Of a DNA stretch of 64,000 nt, positions 36,160 to 49,400 are shown one piece after another (the first letter of the stretch is position 1; each line of letters starts with the position of its first letter). Where the stretch lies: positions 106,001 to 170,000 of the forward strand of contig NZ_JAGGKL010000006.1 of assembly GCF_017873625.1 (NCBI RefSeq). Direction: 5' to 3'. The translations under genes were made by a program, and so were the position numbers. The notes below the pieces were generated by a model, which was not told the origin of the DNA, made no database searches, and worked only from the letters and a program-made list of their open reading frames with translations. Source of the DNA: Methanobacterium petrolearium. GTDB lineage: Archaea > Methanobacteriota > Methanobacteria > Methanobacteriales > Methanobacteriaceae.

Positions 36160-38016
36160 GTGGAAAGTTTAGAAGTAGTGAAGTTACTGTTAAGGGATTG
36201 GAAGGGATCCTATAAGTGGTTGGGTTTTTCATTGTTTTTAGTGGTGATAAGTGTTTCAGGAACACTTTTAATACCTTACTTCAGTTCTTTTTTGATAAAT
36301 GATGGTATAACAGCGGGAAACAGTGATGTCATAGTAAGGTATGGCATTTATATGCTTATTATGGCTGTTATCGTAGGTATCTGTGAATTTTTAAATATTG
36401 CAATCGCCGTTTCCTTTTCAGAGAGAACCTGTCATGGACTGCGAAGTGGATCATTTGCCCATATTCAATCGTTTTCCTTTGCAGGTTTGGACAAATACAG
36501 CTCCAGTGACCTTTTGGTTCGTCTAACTACAGATATCCAGAATATAAAGATCGGAGTACAGCAAACATTAATAAACGTGTTCAAATCTCCTTTAACCCTT
36601 ATTGTGGCACTATTCTTCCTTTATATTACAGCTCCACAACTTATGTGGGTAGCTGCTATTTTAATTATTGTAGAATTTCTTTTACTGGTTGTATATCTGT
36701 GGTACTCCACTAAAGCCTACGATAAAAAGCAAGTTAAATATGATCGGCTTAATCAGGTTTTAAAGGAAAGTATGGCAGGTGTAAGAGTGGTGAAGGCTTT
36801 TGTAAGACAAGACCTTGAAAATAAGCGTTTCCAAGAAGCATCTGAAGACCTCCGTGGAGCTGCCTTAAAACCTCAATATTATTATGCATTCATCACACCC
36901 ACTCTCATGATGATGGTTTACATGGGCACTGCCGGAATTTTGTATGTAGGAGGAACAGGATTGCTTCAAGGCACAGGTTTAACCCTCGGTGGTGTAACTG
37001 CCGCAATGACTTATCTCGTTATGGCATTAATTCCGATCCAGACTGTAGGGTACATGATACCCTTTGTTACCTCAGGTATATCTTCATTGAGACGTGTTTA
37101 TGAAATAATAAATGAAGAAACTGATGTTTTAAATGCTCCAAACGTGAAACCAGTTGATGCTGGTAAGTTAAAGGGTGGTATACGCTTTGAAAACGTGAAT
37201 TTTGCTTATCCAGTGAAAGATGAAAATCAGCCCACGGCTGCTTTAAAAAATATAAATCTAGATATCAAGCCGGGAGAAGTTGTTGGAATTTTAGGGGCGA
37301 CCGGTTCAGGAAAATCAACACTAATAAATCTTATACCTCGTTTTTACGATGTTAATAATGGTAAAATTGAAATAGATGGAATCGATGTGCGTGAAATGCC
37401 AATAGAAACCCTCCGTTATGTTGCAGCTGTCTGTCTCCAGGGCAATGACTTTTTCTCAGGCACTATTCGTGACAATCTTGTTTCAGGAGTAGATGTTGAT
37501 ACCATGTTACAGGCTGCTAAAGAATTTTCAGTCCCAATTACTCCGGAAAATACATTTTCAGAACATATAGATTCTAGCTACGATGCCATGGTTCGGGCTG
37601 CTAAAGCTGCAGATGCTCATAAGTTTGTAAGTACCATGCCCCAAAAATATGATACAATTATAGCCAGAAGTGGGGCAGATTTATCCGGAGGGCAGCGACA
37701 AAGACTTTCCATAGCCAGGACCCTTATGCTAAATCCCAAAATTCTCATCTTAGATGATTCTACCAGTGCAGTTGATGTGGCCACCGAAGCACGCATCCAG
37801 GATTCTATACGGGATTTAATGGATGGCGTAACCCAAATCATAGTGGCACAACGTATAAGTGCAGTTATCACCGCTGATAAAATAGTGCTAATGGACAATG
37901 GTGAAATAATTGCCATGGGAAGTCATGAAGAACTTTTAGAATCAAACAAACTTTATCAAGAGATATATGCTTCCCAATTTGGTGTTGAAGCTACTAAATT
38001 AGGGGTGGTAGAATGA
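36160..38016 (+). CDS. ABC exporter half-transporter with degenerate ATP site
   Basis: This 618-residue protein has six membrane helices (about 20-305) and a nucleotide-binding domain. Walker A is GATGSGKS (379-386) and the signature LSGGQRQ. Walker B is ILILDDSTSAVD, where the catalytic Glu is replaced by Asp, and the switch His is replaced by Gln (VAQRISAV). An extra stretch of about 25 residues lies between the Q-loop and the signature. These features mark the non-catalytic half of a heterodimeric exporter of the TM287/288 and BmrCD kind. The start is GTG with GGGGGAT upstream. It overlaps its partner gene by four bases (ATGA). The substrate is unknown; a drug, lipid or peptide is possible. 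Confidence 0.88.
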   Translation: MESLEVVKLLLRDWKGSYKWLGFSLFLVVISVSGTLLIPYFSSFLINDGITAGNSDVIVRYGIYMLIMAVIVGICEFLNIAIAVSFSERTCHGLRSGSFAHIQSFSFAGLDKYSSSDLLVRLTTDIQNIKIGVQQTLINVFKSPLTLIVALFFLYITAPQLMWVAAILIIVEFLLLVVYLWYSTKAYDKKQVKYDRLNQVLKESMAGVRVVKAFVRQDLENKRFQEASEDLRGAALKPQYYYAFITPTLMMMVYMGTAGILYVGGTGLLQGTGLTLGGVTAAMTYLVMALIPIQTVGYMIPFVTSGISSLRRVYEIINEETDVLNAPNVKPVDAGKLKGGIRFENVNFAYPVKDENQPTAALKNINLDIKPGEVVGILGATGSGKSTLINLIPRFYDVNNGKIEIDGIDVREMPIETLRYVAAVCLQGNDFFSGTIRDNLVSGVDVDTMLQAAKEFSVPITPENTFSEHIDSSYDAMVRAAKAADAHKFVSTMPQKYDTIIARSGADLSGGQRQRLSIARTLMLNPKILILDDSTSAVDVATEARIQDSIRDLMDGVTQIIVAQRISAVITADKIVLMDNGEIIAMGSHEELLESNKLYQEIYASQFGVEATKLGVVE

Positions 38017-39809
38017 ACACTGATAAAAATAACATTGAAGCGAAACAGAAAGGTATGATGACCAATTTAATGAGACTATTAGGTTATCTCACTCGATACA
38101 AGGTTCGTTTCACATTGATGATAATCATCATGATTGGGTATTCTGTCATGCTGGCTATCATCCCCACCATCTCTGGTATAATAATGAACATTCTTTCGGG
38201 AAGTTCAGGGTCTTTAACAGAATTCCAAAATATTATCGTTGTTTTAGTTGTCGCTGTAATATTGTTCTGGATTTTTGGAAACGTGTCTCAGAGGATATTG
38301 GCTGGTGTAGCTCAGAAGGCACTTTACAATTTAAGGACAGAAATTTTCAGTAAAATACATAGATCTTCCCTTAATTTTTTCGATAAAAGACCTATAGGGG
38401 AGTTAATGAGCAATGTAACCAATGATTTAGATGTGGTAGACCAGTTCCTCAGTGTAAGTTTCATGACTGTGATGCAGGCTTTCATTACCGTGGCCATCGC
38501 CTCCATCTTCATGGTATTTATTAATCCTTATTTTACCATCCTAACCTACATAACTATCCTGGGTATGTTGGCTGTTTCAGGGTTTCTATCCCGGATAGCT
38601 GGACAGGCGTTTGTACTTCTACAGGAGCAAATGGCTGAACTTAATGGATATGCCGAGGAAAGGATGTCCGGCCAAAAAACAGTGGTGGCATCCAATCAAC
38701 AATGGCCGTTCATACAAAAATTTGATAAGATGAGTAAAAAGGTTGATGAAACTGGTGAAAGAGCACAACTTTCTTCCATGACTAATACTGCAGTTGCCGT
38801 AGTTTTCCAGAACCTACAGAACATAATAATATTTGTGGTGGGTGGATATCTGGTGCTTCAGCAGCAGGCTACCTTTGGGGATTTAGTAGCCTTCATCGGT
38901 TTCAGTTCAATATTGATGGCACCTCTAACTCAAATATTCGCATTTTACAACCAGATTATATCAGCAGCAGTGGGTGCTGGTAGGGTATTCCATATAATGG
39001 ATGAAAAAACAGAATTACCCGATAAAAAAGACGCCCCATCAATGCCCCCAGTAGAAGGCCATGTAGAATTCGTTGACGTTGATTTCAGTTACGTTCCTGG
39101 ACATAAGATACTTAAAAATAATAGTTTCAATGCCAACCCTGGACAAATGATAGGTCTCTGCGGACCCACCGGGGCAGGAAAGAGCACCATCATGAATATA
39201 CTCACCCGTTATTACGACTTGGACTCCGGGGAAATCAGGGTAGATGATCACCGCGTCGATGAAGTACAACAGGACACCCTACGTATCCAGATAGCACAAG
39301 TACTCCAGGAACCATTCCTCTTCACTGACACCATCATGAACAACCTTAAATACGCCAGAGAAGGAGCCACTGATGAGGACTGTATCCACGCAGCAAAGCA
39401 GGCCAATGCCCATGACTTTATAATGAGACAACCCCATGGATACGATACCATGTTAAGGGGTGGTGGAGCCGACCTAAGCCAGGGTCAGAGACAGATGCTC
39501 ACTATCGCCCGAGCAATGGTGGCCGACCCCCACATGCTCATTTTAGATGAAGCCACAAGTAACGTAGACACCCGGACCGAGAAACTGATCCAAGAAGGCC
39601 TACTCAAACTGCAGGAAGGCAAAACATCATTCATAATAGCCCACCGATTATCAACCATACAAAACTCGGACCAGATACTGGTTATTAATGATGGGAAAAT
39701 AATAGAAAGGGGCACTCACCATGAACTACTGGATATGAAGGGGTTTTACTACGACCTCTACATGAGCCAGTTCCGAGGTAAAGTCAATGCTGTGTTGGCG
39801 GGAAAATAG
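38013..39809 (+). CDS. ABC exporter half-transporter, catalytic partner
   Basis: This 598-residue protein has six membrane helices (about 30-330) and an ATPase domain. Walker A is GPTGAGKST, Walker B LILDEATSNVD with an intact catalytic Glu, and the switch His is present in IIAHRLSTI. Its signature reads LSQGQ rather than LSGGQ. That is the half-site facing the partner's defective Walker region, so the pair has exactly one competent ATP site. The ATGA overlap with the upstream gene supports a fixed 1:1 complex. An export function is inferred from the fused permease layout. Confidence 0.88.
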   Translation: MNTDKNNIEAKQKGMMTNLMRLLGYLTRYKVRFTLMIIIMIGYSVMLAIIPTISGIIMNILSGSSGSLTEFQNIIVVLVVAVILFWIFGNVSQRILAGVAQKALYNLRTEIFSKIHRSSLNFFDKRPIGELMSNVTNDLDVVDQFLSVSFMTVMQAFITVAIASIFMVFINPYFTILTYITILGMLAVSGFLSRIAGQAFVLLQEQMAELNGYAEERMSGQKTVVASNQQWPFIQKFDKMSKKVDETGERAQLSSMTNTAVAVVFQNLQNIIIFVVGGYLVLQQQATFGDLVAFIGFSSILMAPLTQIFAFYNQIISAAVGAGRVFHIMDEKTELPDKKDAPSMPPVEGHVEFVDVDFSYVPGHKILKNNSFNANPGQMIGLCGPTGAGKSTIMNILTRYYDLDSGEIRVDDHRVDEVQQDTLRIQIAQVLQEPFLFTDTIMNNLKYAREGATDEDCIHAAKQANAHDFIMRQPHGYDTMLRGGGADLSQGQRQMLTIARAMVADPHMLILDEATSNVDTRTEKLIQEGLLKLQEGKTSFIIAHRLSTIQNSDQILVINDGKIIERGTHHELLDMKGFYYDLYMSQFRGKVNAVLAGK

Positions 39810-40207
39810 AAAATAGAGATTTTAGTTTTATCTTCCCTTTATTTTTATTTTAAAACCACTGGAAAAGGTGATATTCTTTTATTTAGTCCGGATTTCTACC
39901 CTGTGGTGGTTGTATTATGAAGAAAACAATCAGATGCATATTATATCTTCAACAGATCAATGGAACAGACTTACCATTTCCAAGTTGAACCGGCAGTAAA
40001 TGTACTACTAAATACCATTAAGATCAAGTGGCAAATTCATTCACCTGTTGAAATTTGAAAATTAGTAGTGATCTCTAGTTATAAACCATCATTTTAAACC
40101 GAAACGTTACTGGTAAAATTTATATCTTGATCATGATTATAGACTGTATTATAATACTACTATGACTGTGATGTAATGGAGTAGTCTAAAACTCATAAAC
40201 AACTTTC
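39810..40207. other. Intergenic, no gene seen
   Basis: These 398 bases lie between the exporter genes and the guide RNA. T-rich sequence at 39832-39852 probably ends the exporter transcript. A short frame at 39917 (23 codons) is not convincing. I found no repeat or further RNA gene. Confidence 0.3.
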
Positions 40208-40270
40208 TAAGCCAATGATGAACCCTATGAGCTCTGAAACCGTGATGACTGATGGGCGAGCTGAGGCTTA
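40208..40270 (+). ncRNA. C/D box guide sRNA (2'-O-methylation guide)
   Basis: All elements of an archaeal C/D sRNA are present in order with exact spacing. The terminal stem is TAAGCC (40208-40213) with GGCTTA (40265-40270). Box C is ATGATGA (40215-40221), followed by a 12-base guide (40222-40233) and box D' CTGA (40234-40237). After a four-base spacer comes box C' GTGATGA (40242-40248), a second 12-base guide (40249-40260) and box D CTGA (40261-40264). Both guides are the canonical length. By the box D plus five rule each would direct methylation of a C: in AGCTCATAGGGT for the first guide and CTCGCCCATCAG for the second. I cannot locate the targets without rRNA sequence. It lies opposite the 3' end of cbiJ. 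Confidence 0.88.
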
Positions 40271-40392
40271 TCTATTTTATTTAACAGTGTGATTACCCCC
40301 TTCCTATTATCTTCAACCCAAACTCGGTATAACTAAAAATCTATGTCTGCTACTATTCCAAAAAGAGTACAAATTATTCAATAAATTACTAA

Positions 40393-41193
40393 TTATTCCA
40401 CTAGAACTTCATCACACAGGGACTTAACATCATCAAAGCTTAGTTTTCCCTGAAGTTCAACAATTTCAGGTCGCATTACAACTACCACGGATATATCTAA
40501 ATCAATAGCCGCCTGAATTTTTGAAAAAGTACCTCCACTTTGCCCACTTTCTTTGGTTAAAACCACACCGATCTGGTATTCTTCCATTAAAATACTATTA
40601 AATTCCTGAGAAAAAGTTCCTTCCATGGCAACAATGTTTTTATGGGGAATGCCAAGTTTTAGACATTTTTTGACAGAATAAACAGAAGGGAGGATTCTGG
40701 CTACAATCATTTCTCCTGGAATTTTCTGAGTGAGATAATGGAGAGTGTTCACTCCAGCCAGATGAAAAATTTTCCCGTTTTTATCAGAATTATTATGAGT
40801 TTGCTTTAGAATTTGAAGAATCTTAAAAGCTGCATCTTCAAAAGAAGAACATTGGTAGACAAATTCACTATTTGGAAGTTCGGTTGGGGGTCTTTCAAAT
40901 CTTATGTACTTCACACTCGCAGTATCGGAAGCACGAATGGCATTTCGGGTAGCTTCGGAAGCAAAGGGATGGGTAGCATCTATTAAAAGTTCAACATCAT
41001 TTTCTTTAATTATCCCAGCCAATGCCTCTGAATCAAAACGTCCTTCCCGAACATTATCTGCGCCTGAAGATCTGGCTAAATCTGCCCCATGGCTGGTGGT
41101 GGCAGTGGCCAGAATATTGATTTCTTTTCTGTTTGAAAGTGTTTTGATGATCTTTCTGGCATCACTGGTCCCTGCCATTACCATTATATTCAT
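40393..41193 (-). CDS. cbiJ: Cobalt-precorrin-6A reductase
   Basis: This 266-residue CbiJ/CobK-type reductase acts in the anaerobic cobalamin pathway, reducing the corrin macrocycle with NAD(P)H. The N-terminal MNIMVMAGTSDARKIIKTL and the segment IDATHPFASEATRNAI are hallmarks. VGVVLTKESGQSGGTFSKIQAA near the C-terminus binds cofactor and substrate. GAGGTT precedes the ATG. It is a single gene, unlinked to cbiP at 15 kb, which is common in methanogens where corrin genes are dispersed. Confidence 0.9.
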   Translation of the reverse strand: MNIMVMAGTSDARKIIKTLSNRKEINILATATTSHGADLARSSGADNVREGRFDSEALAGIIKENDVELLIDATHPFASEATRNAIRASDTASVKYIRFERPPTELPNSEFVYQCSSFEDAAFKILQILKQTHNNSDKNGKIFHLAGVNTLHYLTQKIPGEMIVARILPSVYSVKKCLKLGIPHKNIVAMEGTFSQEFNSILMEEYQIGVVLTKESGQSGGTFSKIQAAIDLDISVVVVMRPEIVELQGKLSFDDVKSLCDEVLVE

Positions 41194-41306
41194 TTTATGA
41201 ACCTCTTCTTACCCTTTTATTTGGTGATTTAGTCATTTATTAGGTTTCAGTTATTTAACTCCTTTAAATCAAATGATTTGGAAATTCGCAAATTTCATGA
41301 GTAAAT

Positions 41307-43829
<2,523 letters not shown>

Positions 43830-43945
43830 GATTGATGCACACCTAAAATTGATACATAAAATTTATTGTTACGTTTTTAATATTTAATATGATATTTTTT
43901 TCTAATCCTCGTGTAATTTAATCTATGCCTATATAACAATAATCA

Positions 43946-44335
43946 TTATTTGTTACTGCTTTTGTAGAAAACTGCTTTTTTATAATTAATCAGGTTCATT
44001 TTCCCCCTAGTATTAATGGAATCTGTTGAAAGTGGTTTTATTATTAGATCAGCCCCGGTAATATCAGAAAGATTCTCCAAGTGGGGATGTAATTCTTCAG
44101 GTGGCCTTATGGAATAGATGAGTTGGGCATTCTCATATATTTTTAAGTTAGGTTGCCTAATATCATCTAAGATAATCTGGTCATGATAAGGTTTAATATC
44201 CGTCATGATGATATCCACCTTAAGATGTTTCTTCAGGTTACACACAACTTGTTGAAAATGTCCGGCTCCCACTTCCACAATAAGGGAAGAGCGGGAATAA
44301 TGTTTGATAATATAATCAGCAAAATCATTCCACAT
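43946..44335 (-). CDS. UPF0146 family protein
   Basis: This 129-residue archaeal protein resembles a small, truncated methyltransferase fold. It has a glycine-rich loop VEVGAGHFQQV (about 20-30), then acidic strand ends (IIMTDIKPY) and the conserved YSIRPPEELH. This is the UPF0146 family, whose function is not established. The start is 32 bases from the divergent rimI start, so the two share a promoter region of minimal size, and at least one is likely leaderless or has a very short leader. Confidence 0.8.
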   Translation of the reverse strand: MWNDFADYIIKHYSRSSLIVEVGAGHFQQVVCNLKKHLKVDIIMTDIKPYHDQIILDDIRQPNLKIYENAQLIYSIRPPEELHPHLENLSDITGADLIIKPLSTDSINTRGKMNLINYKKAVFYKSSNK

Positions 44336-44367
44336 TTTATCACTATCAATCAGAAATGGAGAAGTTC

Positions 44368-44871
44368 ATGATAATAAGAGAATTCAAACGTCCAGACTTA
44401 AAAAAAGTTCTGGAAATTGAATTAAAATCCTTTGATGACCCCTACCCTCCCCATGTTTTAGTTGACATTTACAACTTAGGGGCAGGATTTCTAGTGGCAC
44501 AGCAAGATAATATGGTGGTAGGATATATTATATTTTGGATCAGATTTGAGGATGAGGGCCATATCATATCCATAGCTGTTGACAAAAAATATCACAGAAA
44601 GAAGATCGGAACCCAATTGGTGGAAACCACTCTTGAAATATTTAAAAAATATAATGTTAGACACATACGGCTGGAAGTAAGGAAAGGAAACAAAAACGCC
44701 CGTAAATTCTACCAAAATTTAGGTTTTATTGAGAAAACTCCATTAGTGAATTACTATGAAGATGGGGAAGATGCCGTAGTCATGGAAAAGTTCCTAAAAG
44801 AAGTTGAAGAATCTTCAAACCTTGAAAACGTTTCTGAAAAGGAAACAAAAACTGAAAAATCAGATTCATGA
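44368..44871 (+). CDS. rimI: Ribosomal-protein-alanine N-acetyltransferase-like (RimI)
   Basis: This 167-residue GNAT enzyme has the acetyl-CoA motif ISIAVDKKYHRKKIGTQLVE (Q/R-x-x-G-x-G/A variant) and the C-terminal VRKGNKNARKFYQNLGF typical of RimI/Ard1. It would acetylate protein N-termini in the cytosol. GGAG at 44358 with a 6-base spacer favours the ATG at 44368 over one at 44356. The last 25 residues are a charged Glu/Lys/Ser tail outside the fold. Confidence 0.85.
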   Translation: MIIREFKRPDLKKVLEIELKSFDDPYPPHVLVDIYNLGAGFLVAQQDNMVVGYIIFWIRFEDEGHIISIAVDKKYHRKKIGTQLVETTLEIFKKYNVRHIRLEVRKGNKNARKFYQNLGFIEKTPLVNYYEDGEDAVVMEKFLKEVEESSNLENVSEKETKTEKSDS

Positions 44872-45226
44872 AATATTTTCCAATTAAATGGAATTTATGA
44901 CCATACCTAGAAAATATTTCATAAAAAAAATTTCATTAATGAGTATGCATAGACATAAATTTGAATGAATTGATAAAGATATGAATTTATCCAATAGATA
45001 AGGAGTTAAACTACATAATATTCGCAATGACAAAATTAATAAACCTGAATCAAATCAAATTCATGCTGAATTGAATACTAGAATTTTTAGAGAGGATAAC
45101 GTACCAACACTTAAAAATCCTGGAATAAATTCTTAAAATGCCTAAAATAAATTATTAAAATAAATAATCCCCTGAATATCTAATAAAAAGATGAAAATTT
45201 AATGGTAACTATTACACGGTGATTCA
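44872..45226. other. AT-rich region upstream of carA
   Basis: These 355 bases have no coding frame of convincing composition. They should contain the carAB promoter; TATA candidates exist (for example around 45170) but the sequence is too AT-rich to choose. GGTGATTC at 45218-45225 is the carA ribosome-binding site. Confidence 0.35.
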
Positions 45227-46309
45227 ATGCAAAAAGAGGCTAAATTAGCTTTAGAGGATGGTACCATCCTCAAAGGAGAAGGATTCGGACATTCCACAAT
45301 AAAAACAGGAGAAGTGGTATTTGCCACTGGAATGACCGGTTATGTGGAGTCCCTTACAGACCCCTCTTATAAAGGCCAAATTTTAATGTCTACCTACCCA
45401 CTACAAGGCAACTATGGTGTATCAGAAGATTGGTTTCAATCTGATGGGATAAAGGCTGAAGGGTTTATAGTAAGAGAACAAAATCCCCATCCATCCCACA
45501 GTCTCTCAGAAAAGAATCTTTCGAGTTTTCTAGAAGAATACCAGGTCCCTGGGATCAGTAAAATTGACACCCGTTCTTTAACTCTTAAAATAAGAAAGTA
45601 TGGGACTATGAAGGGTGCTCTTGCAACTTCCCAAATAGAAGATGAAGAATTACTGGCTCTGGCCAAAAATCAGCCAGGTATAGAAGAAGTAGACCTGGTT
45701 AATAAAGTATCAGTTACTGAACCCCAGATCATGGGGGAAGAATACAAAGATAGAGCTGTTATTCTGGATTGTGGTATAAAAAATAACAGTATAAATGCTC
45801 TTTTGAAAAGGAAAGTTGGTGTGGTTCTTGTACCATACAAAACTCCTGCACAAGAAATTCTTGACTTTGAACCAGGGGCTCTTTTAGTTTCAAGTGGTCC
45901 AGGAGATCCCACCCGTGTTAAGGATGCCATCAAAACCGTGCGGAATCTTTCTGAAAGACTCCCTATTTTTGGCATTTGTTTAGGGCAACAGATCATTTCC
46001 CTGGCCTTTGGTGCCAAAATATACAAAATGAAATTCGGACATAGAGGGATAAATCAGCCAGTGAAAGATCTAGAAACAGGAAAAGTTTCCATAACTTCTC
46101 AAAATCATGGTTTCACCATTGACCCTGAATCCTGTAAGGATCTACCCATAGAAGTGACCCAGATCAACCTTAACGATGGTTCAGTAGAGGGAATCAAACA
46201 CCAGGAACTCCCCATATCCAGTGTACAGTACCATCCTGAAGCAGGACCAGGACCCCACGACAGTGATTATTACTTTGATAACTTCGTAGAAAACCTTAAA
46301 AAATATTGA
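45227..46309 (+). CDS. carA: Carbamoyl-phosphate synthase small subunit
   Basis: This 360-residue glutaminase subunit supplies ammonia from glutamine to CarB for arginine and pyrimidine synthesis. Class I glutaminase residues are present: Cys251 in FGICLGQQ, His336 and Glu338 in YHPEAGPGP. The N-terminal CPSase domain has FATGMTGYVESLTDPSYKGQI. It is the standard length. carB follows after 121 bases on the same strand, so an operon is probable. Confidence 0.96.
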   Translation: MQKEAKLALEDGTILKGEGFGHSTIKTGEVVFATGMTGYVESLTDPSYKGQILMSTYPLQGNYGVSEDWFQSDGIKAEGFIVREQNPHPSHSLSEKNLSSFLEEYQVPGISKIDTRSLTLKIRKYGTMKGALATSQIEDEELLALAKNQPGIEEVDLVNKVSVTEPQIMGEEYKDRAVILDCGIKNNSINALLKRKVGVVLVPYKTPAQEILDFEPGALLVSSGPGDPTRVKDAIKTVRNLSERLPIFGICLGQQIISLAFGAKIYKMKFGHRGINQPVKDLETGKVSITSQNHGFTIDPESCKDLPIEVTQINLNDGSVEGIKHQELPISSVQYHPEAGPGPHDSDYYFDNFVENLKKY

Positions 46310-46430
46310 ATAATATTTGAATGTTGAATAAAAGGATTTAAGTGAGATTTAAATAATTTAGACACATTAAAATAAATTTTACTTAACTAATTAAATTATA
46401 CATTAATAGGAAGAGGAAAGAGGATTAGAA

Positions 46431-49400
46431 ATGCCACGGGACAAAGACATTAACAAAGTACTCATTATTGGTTCAGGACCTATTCAGATCGGTCAGGCTG
46501 CTGAATTCGATTATTCTGGTTCTCAAGCCTGCAAATCACTCCAAGAAGAGGGTATAGAAACTGTGCTGGTGAACAGTAACCCTGCCACCATCCAGACTGA
46601 CATGGATATGGCTGATGAGGTTTATGTGGAACCATTAACCCCTGAAATTGTGGCCAAAATTATCCAAAAGGAAAAACCTGATGCCATTCTCCCTACTATG
46701 GGAGGACAGACTGGCTTAAATGTTGCTACTGGCCTGGAGGAAATTGGTGCCCTTGAAGGTTTGAAGGTCATTGGATCATCAGTTCAAACCATCAAAAACG
46801 TGGAAGATCGGGACCTTTTTGATCACTTCATGAAAAAACTTAATGAGCCGGTTCCCAAAGCTAAAGCTGTATCATCATTGGAAGAAGCATTTGAAGCTGT
46901 AGAAAAAATAGGATACCCTGTTATTGTCAGACCGGCATTTACCCTGGGTGGAACCGGGGGAGGAGTAGCTCATAATCGCAAGGAACTGGAACAAGTTGCC
47001 ACCAGAGGATTAGATATGAGCTATATCAACCAGGTGCTCATTGACCAGTCTGTGATGGGCTGGAAAGAATTCGAGTACGAAGTGATGCGGGATAAAAACG
47101 ACACCTGCATCATTGTGTGTAACATGGAGAATATGGATCCCATGGGAATTCACACTGGAGAAAGTATTGTAGTTGCCCCTTCCCAGACCTTATCTGACGT
47201 GGATAATCAACGTCTTAGAAACGCTTCCATCAAAATTATCCGTGCCCTGGAGATCCAGGGTGGTTGTAACATTCAATTTGCTGTTCATCCTGTAACTGGC
47301 GAATATAAAGTTATTGAAGTTAACCCTCGGGTGAGCAGAAGCAGTGCTCTGGCTTCCAAGGCCACTGGGTATCCCATTGCTAAGATTTCTGCCAAGATCG
47401 CTGTGGGAAAAACCCTGGATGAAATTCAAAATGATATCACCAAGGAAACTCCAGCATCATTCGAGCCCAGCCTGGATTACATAGTCACCAAAATACCCCG
47501 CTGGCCATTCGACAAATTTAAAGGCATAAGCAGGGAGATAGGGGTGCAGATGAAATCCACAGGAGAGGTTATGGCCATTGGCAGAACCCTGGAGGAGTCT
47601 TTGCACAAAGCCATTCGTAGCCTGGATGTGGGAAGCTTTGGATTTGAAACTGTGGAATTTGATGAAGAAAAACTTAAAAATGCCACTGACCAACGCCTTT
47701 TCCAAGTTTACAGTGCCCTGAAATCAGGAATAACTGTTGAAGAAATACATGAAATTACTCAGATTGATCTATTTTTCCTCTACAAAATAAAGAATGTAGT
47801 AGAATGGGAACAGCAAATCACTCCCAAAAATATCCTAAAACCGGATATAATGCACCAAACTAAGAAAATGGGCTTTTCAGATGGCAAAATAGCAGAAATA
47901 ACTGGTTTAGACGAGAAAACCATACGAAACTTCCGGCAAAAAGAAGGCATAATCCCTACTTATAAAATGGTTGATACTTGTGCTGCGGAGTTTGAAGCCA
48001 AAACACCCTATTACTATGGTTGTTATGAAGAAAAAGATGAAGTAGCCGTATCTGAAGAAAAAAAGGTTATAATAATTGGAGCTGGACCTATTAGAATAGG
48101 TCAAGGGATTGAATTTGATTATTGCTGTGTTCACGCAGCTATGGCCCTTAAAGAAGATGGCATTGAAACTATTATCGTTAACAATAATCCTGAAACAGTC
48201 AGTACTGATTATGACATCTCCAGCAAGCTTTACTTCGAACCATTGACCTTGGAAGATGTGATGGGTATAATTAACAAGGAAAAACCCTACGGAGTGGTGG
48301 TACAGTTCGGAGGTCAGACCTCCATCAACCTTGCAGTTCCCCTGGCCCGTGAAGGAGTTCGTATATTGGGAACACCTTATGAGAGTATAGACCGGGTTGA
48401 AGACCGGGAAAGGTTCACTAAAGTTCTTAATAAATTAGAAATCCCCCAGGCTGATTATGGAATTGCCTATTCATATGAAGAAGCGCACAAAGCAGCTGAA
48501 CGTATCGGGTTCCCGGTTTTGGTGCGGCCCTCCTATGTACTTGGTGGTCGGGCCATGGAGATAGTTTATGATAATAATGAATTACGGGAATACATGGAGG
48601 AAGCAGTACGCATATCCCCAGAACATCCAATACTGGTGGATAAATTCTTGGAAGATGCCATTGAAATAGATGTAGATGCGCTTTCCGATGGTGAGGAAGT
48701 TTTCATCGGCGGAATCATGGAACACATCGAAGAAGCCGGGGTGCACTCTGGAGATTCTGCTTGTGTTATACCCCCACAGAGCATTTCTGATAAAGTTTTA
48801 AGAACCATTAAAGATTACACTGTCAAGTTAGCCCTTGAATTGGACGTAGTAGGGTTAATGAACATCCAGTACGCAGTTAAAATGGACGAAAATGATAAAC
48901 CGAAAGTTTACATATTGGAAGCTAATCCCCGTGCCAGTCGAACTGTTCCCTTTGTTAGCAAAGCTGTGGGCGTTCCTCTGGCTAAGATAGCTGCTGAATT
49001 AATGATGGGTAAAAAACTAAGAGATTTTGGACTGGAAGATGAGGTCAAGATCAGACATGTGGCTGTGAAAGAATCTATTTTCCCATTTATAAAACTTCCA
49101 GAAGCTGATTCTGTTCTGGGACCTGAGATGAAGTCAACTGGGGAAAGTATGGGGATCGATACAAACTTCGGAGTATCGTACTATAAAGCCCAGTTATCTG
49201 CAGGTATGGAACTTCCCCCCAGTGGGACTATTTTCATCAGTGTCCGTGATGCCGATAAAAACAAAATCACTGACATTGTGAAAAAAGCAGAAGAACTTGG
49301 TTTTAACTTAATAGCCACCAGAGGAACTGCCCGGGCAGTTGGAGATCAGGTAAAAATTGATATCATACGTAAGGTCAGTCAGGGTTCACCCAATATTCGC

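Noticed and set aside
40222..40233. Guide 1 of the C/D sRNA resembles, in the sense direction, the ACCCTATGGAGCT segment of large-subunit rRNA
   Set aside because: A guide must be complementary to its target, so same-sense similarity does not identify a target and I made no target claim.
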